Below, piece by piece: positions 12,737 to 24,767 of a stretch of 64,000 nucleotides of DNA (its first letter is position 1; each line of letters begins with the position of its first letter). Source of the stretch: Sipunculus nudus. Its lineage: Eukaryota > Annelida > Sipuncula > Golfingiida > Sipunculidae. The notes under the pieces are model-generated. The model ran no database searches and was not told the origin of the DNA. It saw nothing but the letters and a program-made list of their open reading frames with translations. A program made the position numbers and the translations under genes. The stretch spans positions 72,932,118-72,996,117 of the forward strand of contig CM049317.1 of NCBI GenBank assembly GCA_026874595.1, in the 5' to 3' direction.

Positions 12737-13558
12737 TGTTACGGAACCTAATATCAACAGATCACGTATGCGAGATGAACATAAATTTTATAATGGAGAT
12801 AAAAAAATCAGATTCTGTAACACTAGGCAGCGTGAAATGTCTAGGGGAATGAATAAAGAAGTGTTATTTTTGTTAACAAATAAATATAATTTATTGCTAA
12901 AATAACCCTAACACTAAATACACTGAATCAATACAATTACACAGTATAACAGCAGTATAAAAATAAAATAAAGTGCACAGTACCTGGACACCATCACTGT
13001 CACTGCGATATGTCCTTTAAAATGTATAAGCCGGACGAACAGTTTACACAAATTCTCTCGGAGAAAAACAGTCCAATGTAAAGCTCTTGTAACAATCCCG
13101 AAAGTAAACTGAAGACCAAATATGATTCGTCACAAATCCAGAAGAAAATCTGAAGAAAATCTATAATTGCCGCACTTATCGGAATAGGTCCCACAAACTG
13201 ACACACACGCTTTTGTGTCCGTTAGAATATTCGCTCACCTCTCTCTCGGCTCTAAAACACAGCCCTTTATTTATAACTTCTCACCTCCAGCCGAGAACCT
13301 TCCATTGCTCGAACAATCTAAAGAATCTAACACAGTACACACGTCCAAAGAACATACTACAACAAAGAACGCTGTGTATCTAGGGTTCAACCAATGCGGA
13401 TTTAACCGAGCCTGCAACATCCGGCCAGGCGAGGCCGCTACAACACGAGCCACGCGTGGCACACAAACGAAATGATAACAACACATGGTACATTCGTGTG
13501 CACAATAAAACAATAATCTATAAGACCGCTGCACACAATAAAAGGGGCACCTGTAACA
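12737..13558 (-). mobile_element. Solo LTR, copy 2 (822 bp)
   Basis: The same family as 8263-9027, inverted: on the plus strand it opens TGTTACGGAACC and closes GCACCTGTAACA. The flanks are TTGT on both sides (12733-12736 and 13559-13562), a perfect 4-bp target duplication. It inserted at the 3' tip of a SINE. Confidence 0.88.
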
Positions 13559-13562
13559 TTGT

Positions 13563-13785
13563 GCATCTGGGAAATTTCATTCCGTTGCCGCACTACATTT
13601 CCTCCTGGTGACTACCGCACCTGCAGGACATTCCATAGCACGACCTGCATGCAGAGCGCTTAAACCTGTTGAGAGTCGACCGTGAAAATTATGTCCGGTG
13701 TTCGGCTTAAATTCGTCCTCGTGGATCTGCCATGTGTGAGTCATATGCTCTACCCCATGACCATAAAACCATGTATGACGTCCAT
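13563..13785 (-). mobile_element. tRNA-derived SINE next to solo LTR copy 2
   Basis: On the minus strand the head reads GGGGTAGAGCATATGACTC and continues to GACGAATTTAAGCCGA, aligning with the GGGGTAGAGC...TTCGAATCTAAGCCGA head of the 24430-24767 copy. The body shares GCGCTCTGCA and GCAGGTGCGGTA, and the tail is close to GGAAT...CAGATG. An 82-codon frame crossing it is therefore not a gene. Confidence 0.7.
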
Positions 13786-14776
13786 TCTTTGGATCAACAA
13801 GTTGTAACCACACTTTGACGTACACACCCGCTCTTCAGGACAACGGACACTGTGTGTCCAACATAAAAACCAAGCCCGCTATCGGAGACCCGAGCGGCCA
13901 TTGTTGACGGTATCATGACAAGCAAGCTGTGGCCGGAAATGTGGTACGCCTCTAACTATTACTTTTAAAATGTTCCCATATTATTTAGAGAGGCAGCCAT
14001 GTCAGTGAAACTAGACATATTTTGCTCCATTTACCCTTAATGCTGTAATCTGAAATATTTATCAATTATTTTTAAGTGAAAACGCAAAAAAAAAGTCATT
14101 TTAGTCAAACCAGCCTTATAGTGAATACTTTCCTAAGTCCAGAAGTGTGCTCTGTTTCGCCCCCTAATGTGATAACGTCCCATAATAGGGGTGGGCCGGG
14201 CCGTTGTGACAGGGGATTGTGAAGCCCATCTGACAGCGCTCAACTCTGGACAAGACTTTCGCCTTTTTGATGCATGGTTTTTCTTTCAACGTTTGCGGTA
14301 GGACTATGATTTCATAAAGTGCGAGTAATCAGAAGAGTAGGGGATCATGGGAATGGATATTTTCCTTTCGAAAATAAAACTGCTCGGATATATTTTTATG
14401 TATCTCGCATACGGGTGTCGAGGTCATATCATTTGGTAGCCTTGCTTAACTATTAGTGATGTTTAAATTAAACTGGACAAGTCTATGTAACATTTTAATT
14501 GAATATCATATTTAGCCGTAAAATTGTTGTAAATAACCATAAGAATGGCCCTTATCTTAAAAGATAAAAACGTTAATTTAACATGTAAAGTTGTCCATTT
14601 GGCTTCTGCTTATGTCAATTTGTCCATTTTGAATAAATATCACTGGTTAATGTCTTCCGCGGGGTATACATGAAATCCCTTTAATATAACTCTTGCCATA
14701 TTTTGCACTGTTTTCTGTTCCTTGTCTGAGCGTTACTTTATTATTTAAATATTCTGTCATGTTATTTCAATTCAAG
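13786..14776. other. Intergenic stretch without a supported gene
   Basis: No coding or RNA feature could be supported. Confidence 0.3.
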
Positions 14777-14780
14777 AGTA

Positions 14781-15536
14781 TGTTACAGGTGCTCTTGTTG
14801 TTGTTACATTTTATGTTTAATCCGTACTGGTTGAACTCTCGTTTTCATGTGAGCCTTGAGCTTTCACGCTTGGTCGTGGGTCACGGGATGAGCCTGGTAT
14901 GTGTAGATACACAGCGATGTCTTTCTAGATAATTCCTGAAACGCGTGTTGTGCAAGAACTTATAGACTGTTCGAGAAGTGGAAAATTCCCGGCTTGGGGT
15001 GTGAAGGTATACAAAGGGGCTGTTTTTTAAGAACCAGGGGGCAGACAGCAGAGCAGATGCCAGTGGACGTAGAAGCGTGTGTCAGATTCTAGGACCTTAT
15101 CCGACGAATGCAGCAATTATACATTTTCAAAGACTTTCTCCTGGATTTTATGCTTTTGGACTTCAGTTTACTTTCTGGGTTGTTGAAAGAACTTTCCACA
15201 GGACTGTCATTCTCCGAGACTTTACATTTAAAGGATTTATCGTGGTGACGGTATTGGTATCCAGGTATTGTACCATTATCTTTCTGTGTGATTGTATTGA
15301 CTTGTTGCTATAACGCTGTTTTACTGTATAATTGTATTGATTTAGGGTATTGTGTTGTTAGGGTTGTTTTAAGAGTAAATTGTGGTTGTTTGTTAACAAA
15401 AAAACTACTGACTTCTATATTCATTCCCCTAGACATTTCACGCTGCCTGGTGTTACAGAATCTGATTTTTTTATCTCAATTACGGAATTTGTGTTCATCT
15501 CGCATACGTGATCTATTTATATTAGGTTCCGTAACA
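14781..15536 (+). mobile_element. Solo LTR, copy 3 (756 bp)
   Basis: Begins TGTTACAGGTGCTC and ends TTAGGTTCCGTAACA. The flanks are AGTA on both sides (14777-14780 and 15537-15540). This is probably the copy closest to the family consensus at its ends. Confidence 0.88.
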
Positions 15537-15708
15537 AGTATCATTGAATATAGGATCTAATGTGTCATTCTGTGATATGCAGTTGTGTTAGCGTTAAAAA
15601 GGTAGACGCTTGACAAAACCGTTGACCTAGGTCATACCTTTATTTTTTAAGGGGCCGATAGTATAATTGAGAAATAACATTTCATTACACGAGAATGATT
15701 CGAAAGGT

Positions 15709-15712
<4 letters not shown>

Positions 15713-15764
<52 letters not shown>

Positions 15765-15773
15765 TATATATAT
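15713..15773. repeat. (TA)n microsatellite
   Basis: A dinucleotide run with a single phase slip near 15756. Confidence 0.95.
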
Positions 15774-15877
15774 TCCATACAGTAAACTCAAACGCCATAT
15801 ATTAATTATTGCAGAAAGGACCAGTTTAAACTTTTAACTTATGATAACTGAACTATTCATACCGGGTTACTATAATC

Positions 15878-16136
15878 CAGGGTAAAACACAGGAGTCAAA
15901 GCCGAAAGACCTTGAATTCATTTCTCAGCGGTACATAAGCTATACTCCACTCTCAAACAAGTACGCCTTTCGGGAGTTCCTCGGTGGCATGACCAGCAAT
16001 GGGGACGATTACATACCCAGAGCCCGTAGGTGCAGTGGTCGCTGGGTCTGGTTACTAGCAGGGTATAAAATGAGAGGGAGCGTGTGCTGTTGCCCATTTA
16101 TACAGTTAGAAACCGGAATAAAATTTTGTAGATGTA
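15878..16136 (+). mobile_element. tRNA-derived SINE, internally deleted copy
   Basis: A decayed head (AACACAGGAGTCAAAGCCG) is followed by the family blocks GGGAGTTCCTCGGTGGCATGA, GCAATGGGGACGATTACA, TAGGTGCAGTGG and the tail GGAATAAAATTTTGTAGATGT. The order and orientation match the 54845-55197 copy. Confidence 0.65.
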
Positions 16137-16938
16137 CACGGCGGTAACATTCAACCATCCCCCCTTCCAACAAAAAAAAAAAAAGAAGACAATTTTCATA
16201 GCAAATAACCCGTGTATATTCTATGCCTTTCTCTGAAGAGCCATTGTGTTGTTTATAGGTAATTTCACACGGAACACCAGCTTTATTAATAGTGGTGGTA
16301 TTCGTTAAAGCGAGAGCAGCAGACAAACCATCTTCAGGAGAAGTAACCCTAAATGCAGACATTTTAATATTAGCTTATAAAGGAGTGTCTGACATAAATT
16401 TTCGGAAGGAAATTACTGCAGCCGTGTTTCATTAAAAGTACCGGTCATAGGCCTTCCAGTCAAAGCTCCAGGCGATCGGTCTCTTGGATAATTTAGAGAT
16501 ATCTATGGCGATCGAAATTACTTGTCACCTCTTGTGTTACATTAAAATTAGGTCTCTCATACAAATGTAGCTGTCTAATCATGCTGAAATGAAAGAAGAC
16601 GTCCTTGGCACACTGGACTGTCGTAAACTCGCCAATTCAACCTGACTTCCACGGAAGACTCACATGTTGTCCCCTTATTAAATGTATGGCCCATATATAG
16701 CCCTATCTGCCTGATCACGGCAGTATGGCATTTCGCTGTTGCCGCAACTCGCCTCCTTACCTAATTGATTTCAACATTGCAGAATTAATAGAAATGAGAT
16801 ACAAACTAGCTGTGCTTGCTGTATTGTCCTTGTTTAACCTTTTTTTCTTATTCTATTTTCCATTTATAATTTCCTACATTTTGCTCCCAGATCGCGTATT
16901 TAACGGAACAAGACAAGTCTATTAAAACTTCAGATCAT
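16137..16938. other. Intergenic stretch without a supported gene
   Basis: Short AT-rich frames only. Confidence 0.3.
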
Positions 16939-19118
16939 ATTATATCATGCATGGTTAACATTAATTATTAACTGTTATTACAATGGAATATATTTGTCCA
17001 AACATTTGATTGATAAGGTCGTTTTTAAGTTGTTCGTTTTAGGATCTATATTCCATTCTGTGAGAAATAAATTAAGTCGTTACTTTATACGACAGTCTTC
17101 GGCTGTAATAATACACATAAATTGTGTTTCAATTCAAAATTGCAAACGTTGGATATTCTTCAGTGAATAAAGATGTATTTTTCCAACAGATTGTGGCTCA
17201 CTTTCCTGACCTGGAACTTTAAACCTTTGAGCAATTCTTGCCATTCTAAACCTGACACGTCATTAATTTTTAAAATACCCAATATATACGTAACGTATGT
17301 GAAATTGTAAAAAGGTTTAAAAATTGTATTTTCAGATACTCTATGAAATCCGGAGTGAAATGTATCACCTTAGGTCGTTAGAATAAGCTGAAGTCCGACA
17401 CGTGTTAATGTGTTGGTGTCTTTGGGACACCTGTTGCGTAACGTCATTATATACGTAATAAATAAGGAATCGCATCTTTATATGGATATGTCTTTTTCGA
17501 GGCTGATACCGAAGATAATGTTAAAATGGTGCCTTATGAAGTGCTGCTTTATTTTCCGCGATTGTTTTAGATTCGCGATATACACATCAAATGAAATGAT
17601 CGAGAAAATAAAAAATAACTTCCAATCAACCAACTTAAGCATTTATTTTTATGATCCACGGTTAAGTTGGTTATTTCATGTAAATCCAAGATTTATATTA
17701 AAAACTGTATCATATGGTTTATAATGCGTATTAATTATGAATGTTTCCATTTTTTACCCAATTAATATGATTGTAACTTATAATAACATCAAGCATATTT
17801 TCTGGCCTCGACAGAACCATTCACGTATCAAAATACTCAATGTAGATTCCTCGATCATAATATCGCGAAAATAGGAAACAATGAAAGATGAAATCGGAAA
17901 AATTCAACCTCGCGAATATGGAGACAAACAGAGTTTGTTAGTTTTGATGTTATAGTTACATTTATAATTATAACTACCATGCCGGGTACCCCAGAGCCTG
18001 AAGCACAATATGCCCGTTTTTTTTCTAAATTATATCATGCATGGTTAACATTAATTATTAACTGTTATTACAATGGAATATATTTGTCCAAACATTTGAT
18101 TGATAAGGTCGTTATTAAGTTGTTCGTTTTAGGATCTATATTCCATTCTGTGAGAAATAAATTAAGTCGTTACTTTATACGACAGTCTTCGGCTGTAATA
18201 ATACACATAAATTGTGTTTCAATTCAAAATTGCAAACGTTGGATATTCTTCAGTGAATAAAGATGTATTTTTCCAACAGATTGTGGCTCACTTTCCTGAC
18301 CTGGAACTTTAAACCTTTGAGCAATTCTTGCCATTCTAAACCTGACACGTCATTAATTTTTAAAATACCCAATATATACGTAACGTATGTGAAATTGTAA
18401 AAAGGTTTAAAAATTGTATTTTCAGATACTCTATGAAATCCGGAGTGAAATGTATCACCTTAGGTCGTTAGAATAAGCTGAAGTCCGACACGTGTTAATG
18501 TGTTGGTGTCTTTGGGACACCTGTTGCGTAACGTCATTATATACGTAATAAATAAGGAATCGCATCTTTATATGGATATGTCTTTTTCGAGGCTGATACC
18601 GAAGATAATGTTAAAATGGTGCCTTATGAAGTGCTGCTTTATTTTCCGCGATTGTTTTAGATTCGCGATATACACATCAAATGAAATGATCGAGAAAATA
18701 AAAAATAACTTCCAATCAACCAACTTAAGCATTTATTTTTATGATCCACGGTTAAGTTGGTTATTTCATGTAAATCCAAGATTTATATTAAAAACTGTAT
18801 CATATGGTTTATAATGCGTATTAATTATGAATGTTTCCATTTTTTACCCAATTAATATGATTGTAACTTATAATAACATCAAGCATATTTTCTGGCCTCG
18901 ACAGAACCATTCACGTATCAAAATACTCAATGTAGATTCCTCGATCATAATATCGCGAAAATAGGAAACAATGAAAGATGAAATCGGAAAAATTCAACCT
19001 CGCGAATATGGAGACAAACAGAGTTTGTTAGTTTTGATGTTATAGTTACATTTATAATTATAACTACCATGCCGGGTACCCCAGAGCCTGAAGCACAATA
19101 TGCCCGTTTTTTTCTAAA
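16939..19118. repeat. Tandem duplication, 2 x about 1,090 bp, nearly identical
   Basis: Copy 1 is 16939-18028 and copy 2 is 18029-19118. By eye I found two differences: a T/A substitution (17030 region versus 18113 region) and one T fewer in the T run near the end of copy 2. Each copy carries the same 104-codon AT-rich frame (17410-17724 and 18500-18814), which has no recognised domain and is not treated as a gene. Confidence 0.92.
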
Positions 19119-21405
<2,287 letters not shown>

Positions 21406-21411
<6 letters not shown>

Positions 21412-21423
21412 ATAATAATAATA

Positions 21424-21480
<57 letters not shown>
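21406..21480. repeat. Compound microsatellite (AAT)n-(AT)n-(TG)n
   Basis: Three simple-repeat blocks in sequence, read directly. Confidence 0.95.
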
Positions 21481-21590
21481 CATGAATTAATATTAGTTTT
21501 ATAATGTTACATATCGTATTGTACGGGATTTATTACTCAAGTAACTCTTACAACAACAGGGCGCACGTTGCCGCGGGCGATGCCAGGAGG

Positions 21591-21606
21591 AATAATATAT
21601 ATATGA

Positions 21607-21644
<38 letters not shown>
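21591..21644. repeat. (AT)n microsatellite
   Basis: A dinucleotide run directly flanking the TRIM array. The array ends in the same AT repeat, so the element inserted within it. Confidence 0.9.
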
Positions 21645-21648
<4 letters not shown>

Positions 21649-22350
21649 ACGGGGTGACAAAAGCGGACCGAACTGTCTCGCTAGGGAAGCTTGCTTTTCT
21701 AAGCGGTTGGTACGCCGGACTTGTGCGCCATCAACACTGGTTCGAATCCGGGATCGGCCCAATGTTTTCCCCTGAAAAATTTGTCTTCGTAACAAAACGG
21801 AGGCTCGTCCTGGATGACTTTAAACTTTGTGGCCCAGGGAGTAAGCTCACCAAAGTGTGACTCCTGGGATAACTAGTCTTGTTCTGATAGCAGAACGCTC
21901 TTAAGAGGGGGTGTGTTACGGGGTGACATAAAAGCGGACTGAACTGTCTAGCTAAAAAAAAAGTAGCTTGTTTTTCTAGCGAAGTGGTTGGTACGCCGGA
22001 CTTGTGTGCCACCGTTATGGGTTCGAAGCCCGGATCGGCCCAGAATTTTCCCCTGAGCAATTTGTCTTCGTAACAAAATGGGGGCTCGTCTAACGTGACG
22101 GTTAACTTTGTGGCCCAGGGAATAAACTCACTAAAGTGTGACTCCTGGGATAATTAATCTTGTTCTGATAGCAGAACGCTCTTAAGAGGGAGTATGTCAC
22201 GGGGTGACATAAAAGCGGACCGAACTGTCTCGCTAGGGAAGCTTGTTTTTCTAGCGAAGCGGTTGGTACGCCGGACTTGTGCGCCACCGTTATGGGTTCG
22301 AATCCCGGATCGGCCCAAAATTTTCGCCTGAGCAATTTGTCTTCGTAACA
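21645..22350 (+). mobile_element. TRIM-type LTR retrotransposon array whose LTRs contain a tRNA-like module
   Basis: The structure is LTR (21645-21794), internal (21795-21913), LTR (21914-22075), internal (22076-22194), LTR (22195-22350). LTRs are 150-162 bp and run from TGTTACGGGGTGACA (TGTCAC in the third) to CTTCGTAACA. Each internal region is about 119 bp. It opens, after an AAA spacer, with a proline-tRNA-type primer binding site (TGGGGGCTCGTC in the second, CGGAGGCTCGTCCTGGAT in the first) and closes with a polypurine tract (TTAAGAGGGGG or TTAAGAGGGAG). There is no coding capacity, so mobilisation would depend on another element. Inside each LTR is a tRNA-like stretch; in the third, the A box TAGCGAAGCGG (22252-22262) and the B box GGTTCGAATCC (22295-22305) both fit Pol III consensus. 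Confidence 0.88.
22252..22305 (+). promoter_or_regulatory. Internal Pol III-type A and B boxes inside a TRIM LTR
   Basis: A box 22252-22262 fits TRGYNNANNGG exactly. B box 22295-22305 fits GGTTCGANTCC exactly. They are 32 bases apart, a normal tRNA-gene spacing. The equivalent boxes in the second LTR are 21977-21987 (exact) and 22020-22030 (one mismatch); the first LTR has an intact B box at 21739-21749. The 5' acceptor strand does not pair with the 3' strand, so this is not a functional tRNA gene. Confidence 0.75.

Positions 22351-22394
<44 letters not shown>
22351..22394. repeat. (AT)n-(AG)n compound microsatellite
   Basis: Simple-repeat run directly after the TRIM array. Confidence 0.95.
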
Positions 22395-22452
22395 GGTAGA
22401 GTTACCCTCCGTTGCAATGTTCTCTATGGTCCACAGACTTGGCCAGAGCGGT

Positions 22453-22714
22453 ATAACTCTGAAGAAAAACAACACTGTAAATTCACAACAGGCTGTTTCA
22501 CGGGATGCGACAAGATCATCAGGTGAATGTGGATAGAATGAAGCTTACGGCGTGGTTTGAAACGCCGAGACTTTACGAGATTACGAGATTATGCAACAGT
22601 CTGTTGTGAATTTACAGTGTTGTTTTTCTAATCTCTTTTCTAATTCACCTGATGATCTTGTAGCATCCCGTGAAACAGTCTGTTGTGAATTTACAGTGCT
22701 GTTTTTCTTCAGTG

Positions 22715-22718
<4 letters not shown>
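22453..22718. mobile_element. Long inverted-repeat element with 76-bp arms
   Basis: Arms 22453-22528 and 22643-22718 are reverse complements with about four mismatches in 76. A third partial copy of the arm motif (AACAGTCTGTTGTGAATTT) lies in the central loop near 22593. There is no coding frame. Both arms contain CTGATGA followed by GTGAAAC, resembling the core of a hammerhead ribozyme. Confidence 0.75.

Positions 22719-22766
<48 letters not shown>
22715..22766. repeat. (TA)n microsatellite
   Basis: A dinucleotide run abutting the inverted-repeat element. Confidence 0.95.
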
Positions 22767-22768
<2 letters not shown>

Positions 22769-23863
22769 CCGGGTATACTGCCGTCAGTTTCGGTTGTTAT
22801 TTATTTGTTGTGGTCTGTGTACGTGCAAGAGTGTACACAGTGTGGTAATATGTGTCAGCAGCGCGCCAAAGCTGTAATCCACCTCGGAGCAAAGCACCTG
22901 GGGTGTCACCTTTGACCCGATAATTAATTTCCGTTAATTTATGATTTGTCTGCAATATCAAGGTATAATTATATGTATGATGTAGTAGTAAGCGTTATAT
23001 TTAATATAGGTAATACAATCCAGTGCTTATACGTTTTTGTGATACATGGGATGAACTTACTCAATTATTAGTAATATTGTTCATTTGCATATAAATAGTG
23101 TACCTGGTTTTGCCTCCAAGTTTTCCGATTAACGTCACTTGGCAGGCAACTATTTAACTTGAGAGTTCCATGTCATTTGTTTTTCTCTTTCCAGGTACGT
23201 AATTTTCAGTGTATTTCCTGAATTAGTATGTCAATGTCATATTCAGTAGATTAGGTCAGTCAATATATTGTCATAATAACGGTAATATTATCATACACAT
23301 ACTATAAAGCTAAATGTGGTCCAAAAGGTAATCTAAAGGTGACTATAAAACTATTCTATGGCCAAATGTGGTCGTCTGTTATATCGTATACAATTCATAA
23401 GAGTATGACAGTCATTATATTTTCATTATAATGCTTATATCATCATAGTTTTTATTACACGCTTATTTTACTTAATGTGGTCAGAAAGTTTGATTTATCA
23501 TTGACCAAATGTGGTCATCCAGTAATAATGTTCTCAATGTGTAAACACATTGTAAGTGCCGCACATTGTGTTAGCGAATGTTATCTGTAATTTGTGAAAA
23601 CTGAGTATATTCTGTGTATATTTCCTATTGTATATTTTGTCGCCGTTTTAATTGTATATATGACTTGACAGGCAACTATTGAACTGGAGAGTTCAATGTC
23701 ATGTGTTTTTTTTTCTTTCCAGCACATTAAACCTGTATAGCACATTCTGTGTTGTGCTTCGGATGGTGTTTGTGACTGAGACTGAGAGACGTGATCTGTA
23801 TGTGCGGCCCACTACCCCAGTTATTGTCCTTAACCAAACCCGGTGTGACAACAACTGTTACAA

Positions 23864-23913
<50 letters not shown>

Positions 23914-24429
23914 GTACATGAGGGCAATCATTAATTTTTATTACATATGAGCAGTTACATACAACTCAACCATGCGATTTTGTGATATTACGTTGTATTA
24001 AAGTTGCCTTTTGTTATAAGAAATTATAGTATATATATATATATCGTACATGAGCAGTTATGTTTAACATACACATATGGGCTGGTACGGTCAGTTGCAC
24101 TTAATGATATATGGTCATTATATAATCTCAGGTAACATGTCAGATAGTCATCTGCTGACCTCGTGTTACAATTTAATACATAAATTAAATATTAATGTTA
24201 AATACAGGGTCCAAAGCACTTTTTATTGTTTGTTCAAAAACATTTATTAATTCTTCAACGAAGCAGTCTCCCAGCGCACAACTTCACCGGAACTGAATCC
24301 TCTAATGTAATAAAAAGTATAATAAGGGTCGTATTTAAAATCCTTAATGTTATAATTATAACTGTAGTGCACAGTTTTTTTTATTATTAAAAAAATCCAT
24401 TTATGTTATGCTAACTTCACTACGTATAT
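22767..24429. other. Intergenic stretch with short internal repeats
   Basis: About 23150-23200 and 23665-23725 share a block containing GGCAACTATT and ending CTTTCCAG. Between them ATGTGGTC recurs four times (near 23314, 23364, 23477, 23509). A (TA)n run lies at 23866-23910. No coding exon could be supported. Confidence 0.4.
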
Positions 24430-24767
24430 GTACATCTGCAGAATTCCATTTCTGTTTCGGACTATATGACAGGGCAGTATTCCACGCTTCAACTCATTTT
24501 ATATCCGGACGTCAACCAGGCCCGGTGAATACTGCACCTGCGGGCCCTGGTGTGTAATCGTCCCAATTGCTAGGTCATACGACCGAGGATCCCAGAAAGG
24601 CGCACTCGTTTGTGAGTGATACACGGCTGTGGGACACGGCCTTCCCATTAAGCCTGCAGAGCGCTCACCCTGGGCGGGGGCTGACCGTAAAAATCTCATC
24701 ATCTCGGCTTAGATTCGAACTCACGATCTCCCGACTTTGAGTCCTGTGCTCTACCCCTGAGCTACAG
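24430..24767 (-). mobile_element. tRNA-derived SINE, best-preserved copy (about 338 bp)
   Basis: On the minus strand the head has an A box TAGCTCAGGGG (plus strand 24754-24764) and a B box AGTTCGAATCT (24711-24721), both close to Pol III consensus. It ends with the family tail TGGAATTCTGCAGATGT. Five copies in this window share head, body blocks and tail. The SINE has no coding capacity and would be moved by a partner LINE. Confidence 0.8.

Noticed and set aside
8263-13558. LTR copies 1 and 2 as the two ends of one long retrotransposon
   Set aside because: They are in opposite orientation, each has its own 4-bp target duplication, and no gag-pol sequence lies between them.
13577-13825. 82-codon minus-strand frame as a gene
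   Set aside because: It reads through a tRNA-derived SINE; head, body and tail blocks align with the better copies at 24430 and 54845.
17410-18814. Duplicated 104-codon frame as a tandem gene pair
   Set aside because: Identity is explained by the recent DNA duplication. Composition is AT-driven and no domain is recognised.
22252-22316. A functional tRNA gene
   Set aside because: A and B boxes are good and the 3' acceptor-like strand is present, but the 5' acceptor strand does not pair and the anticodon stem is broken. It repeats inside several LTRs.
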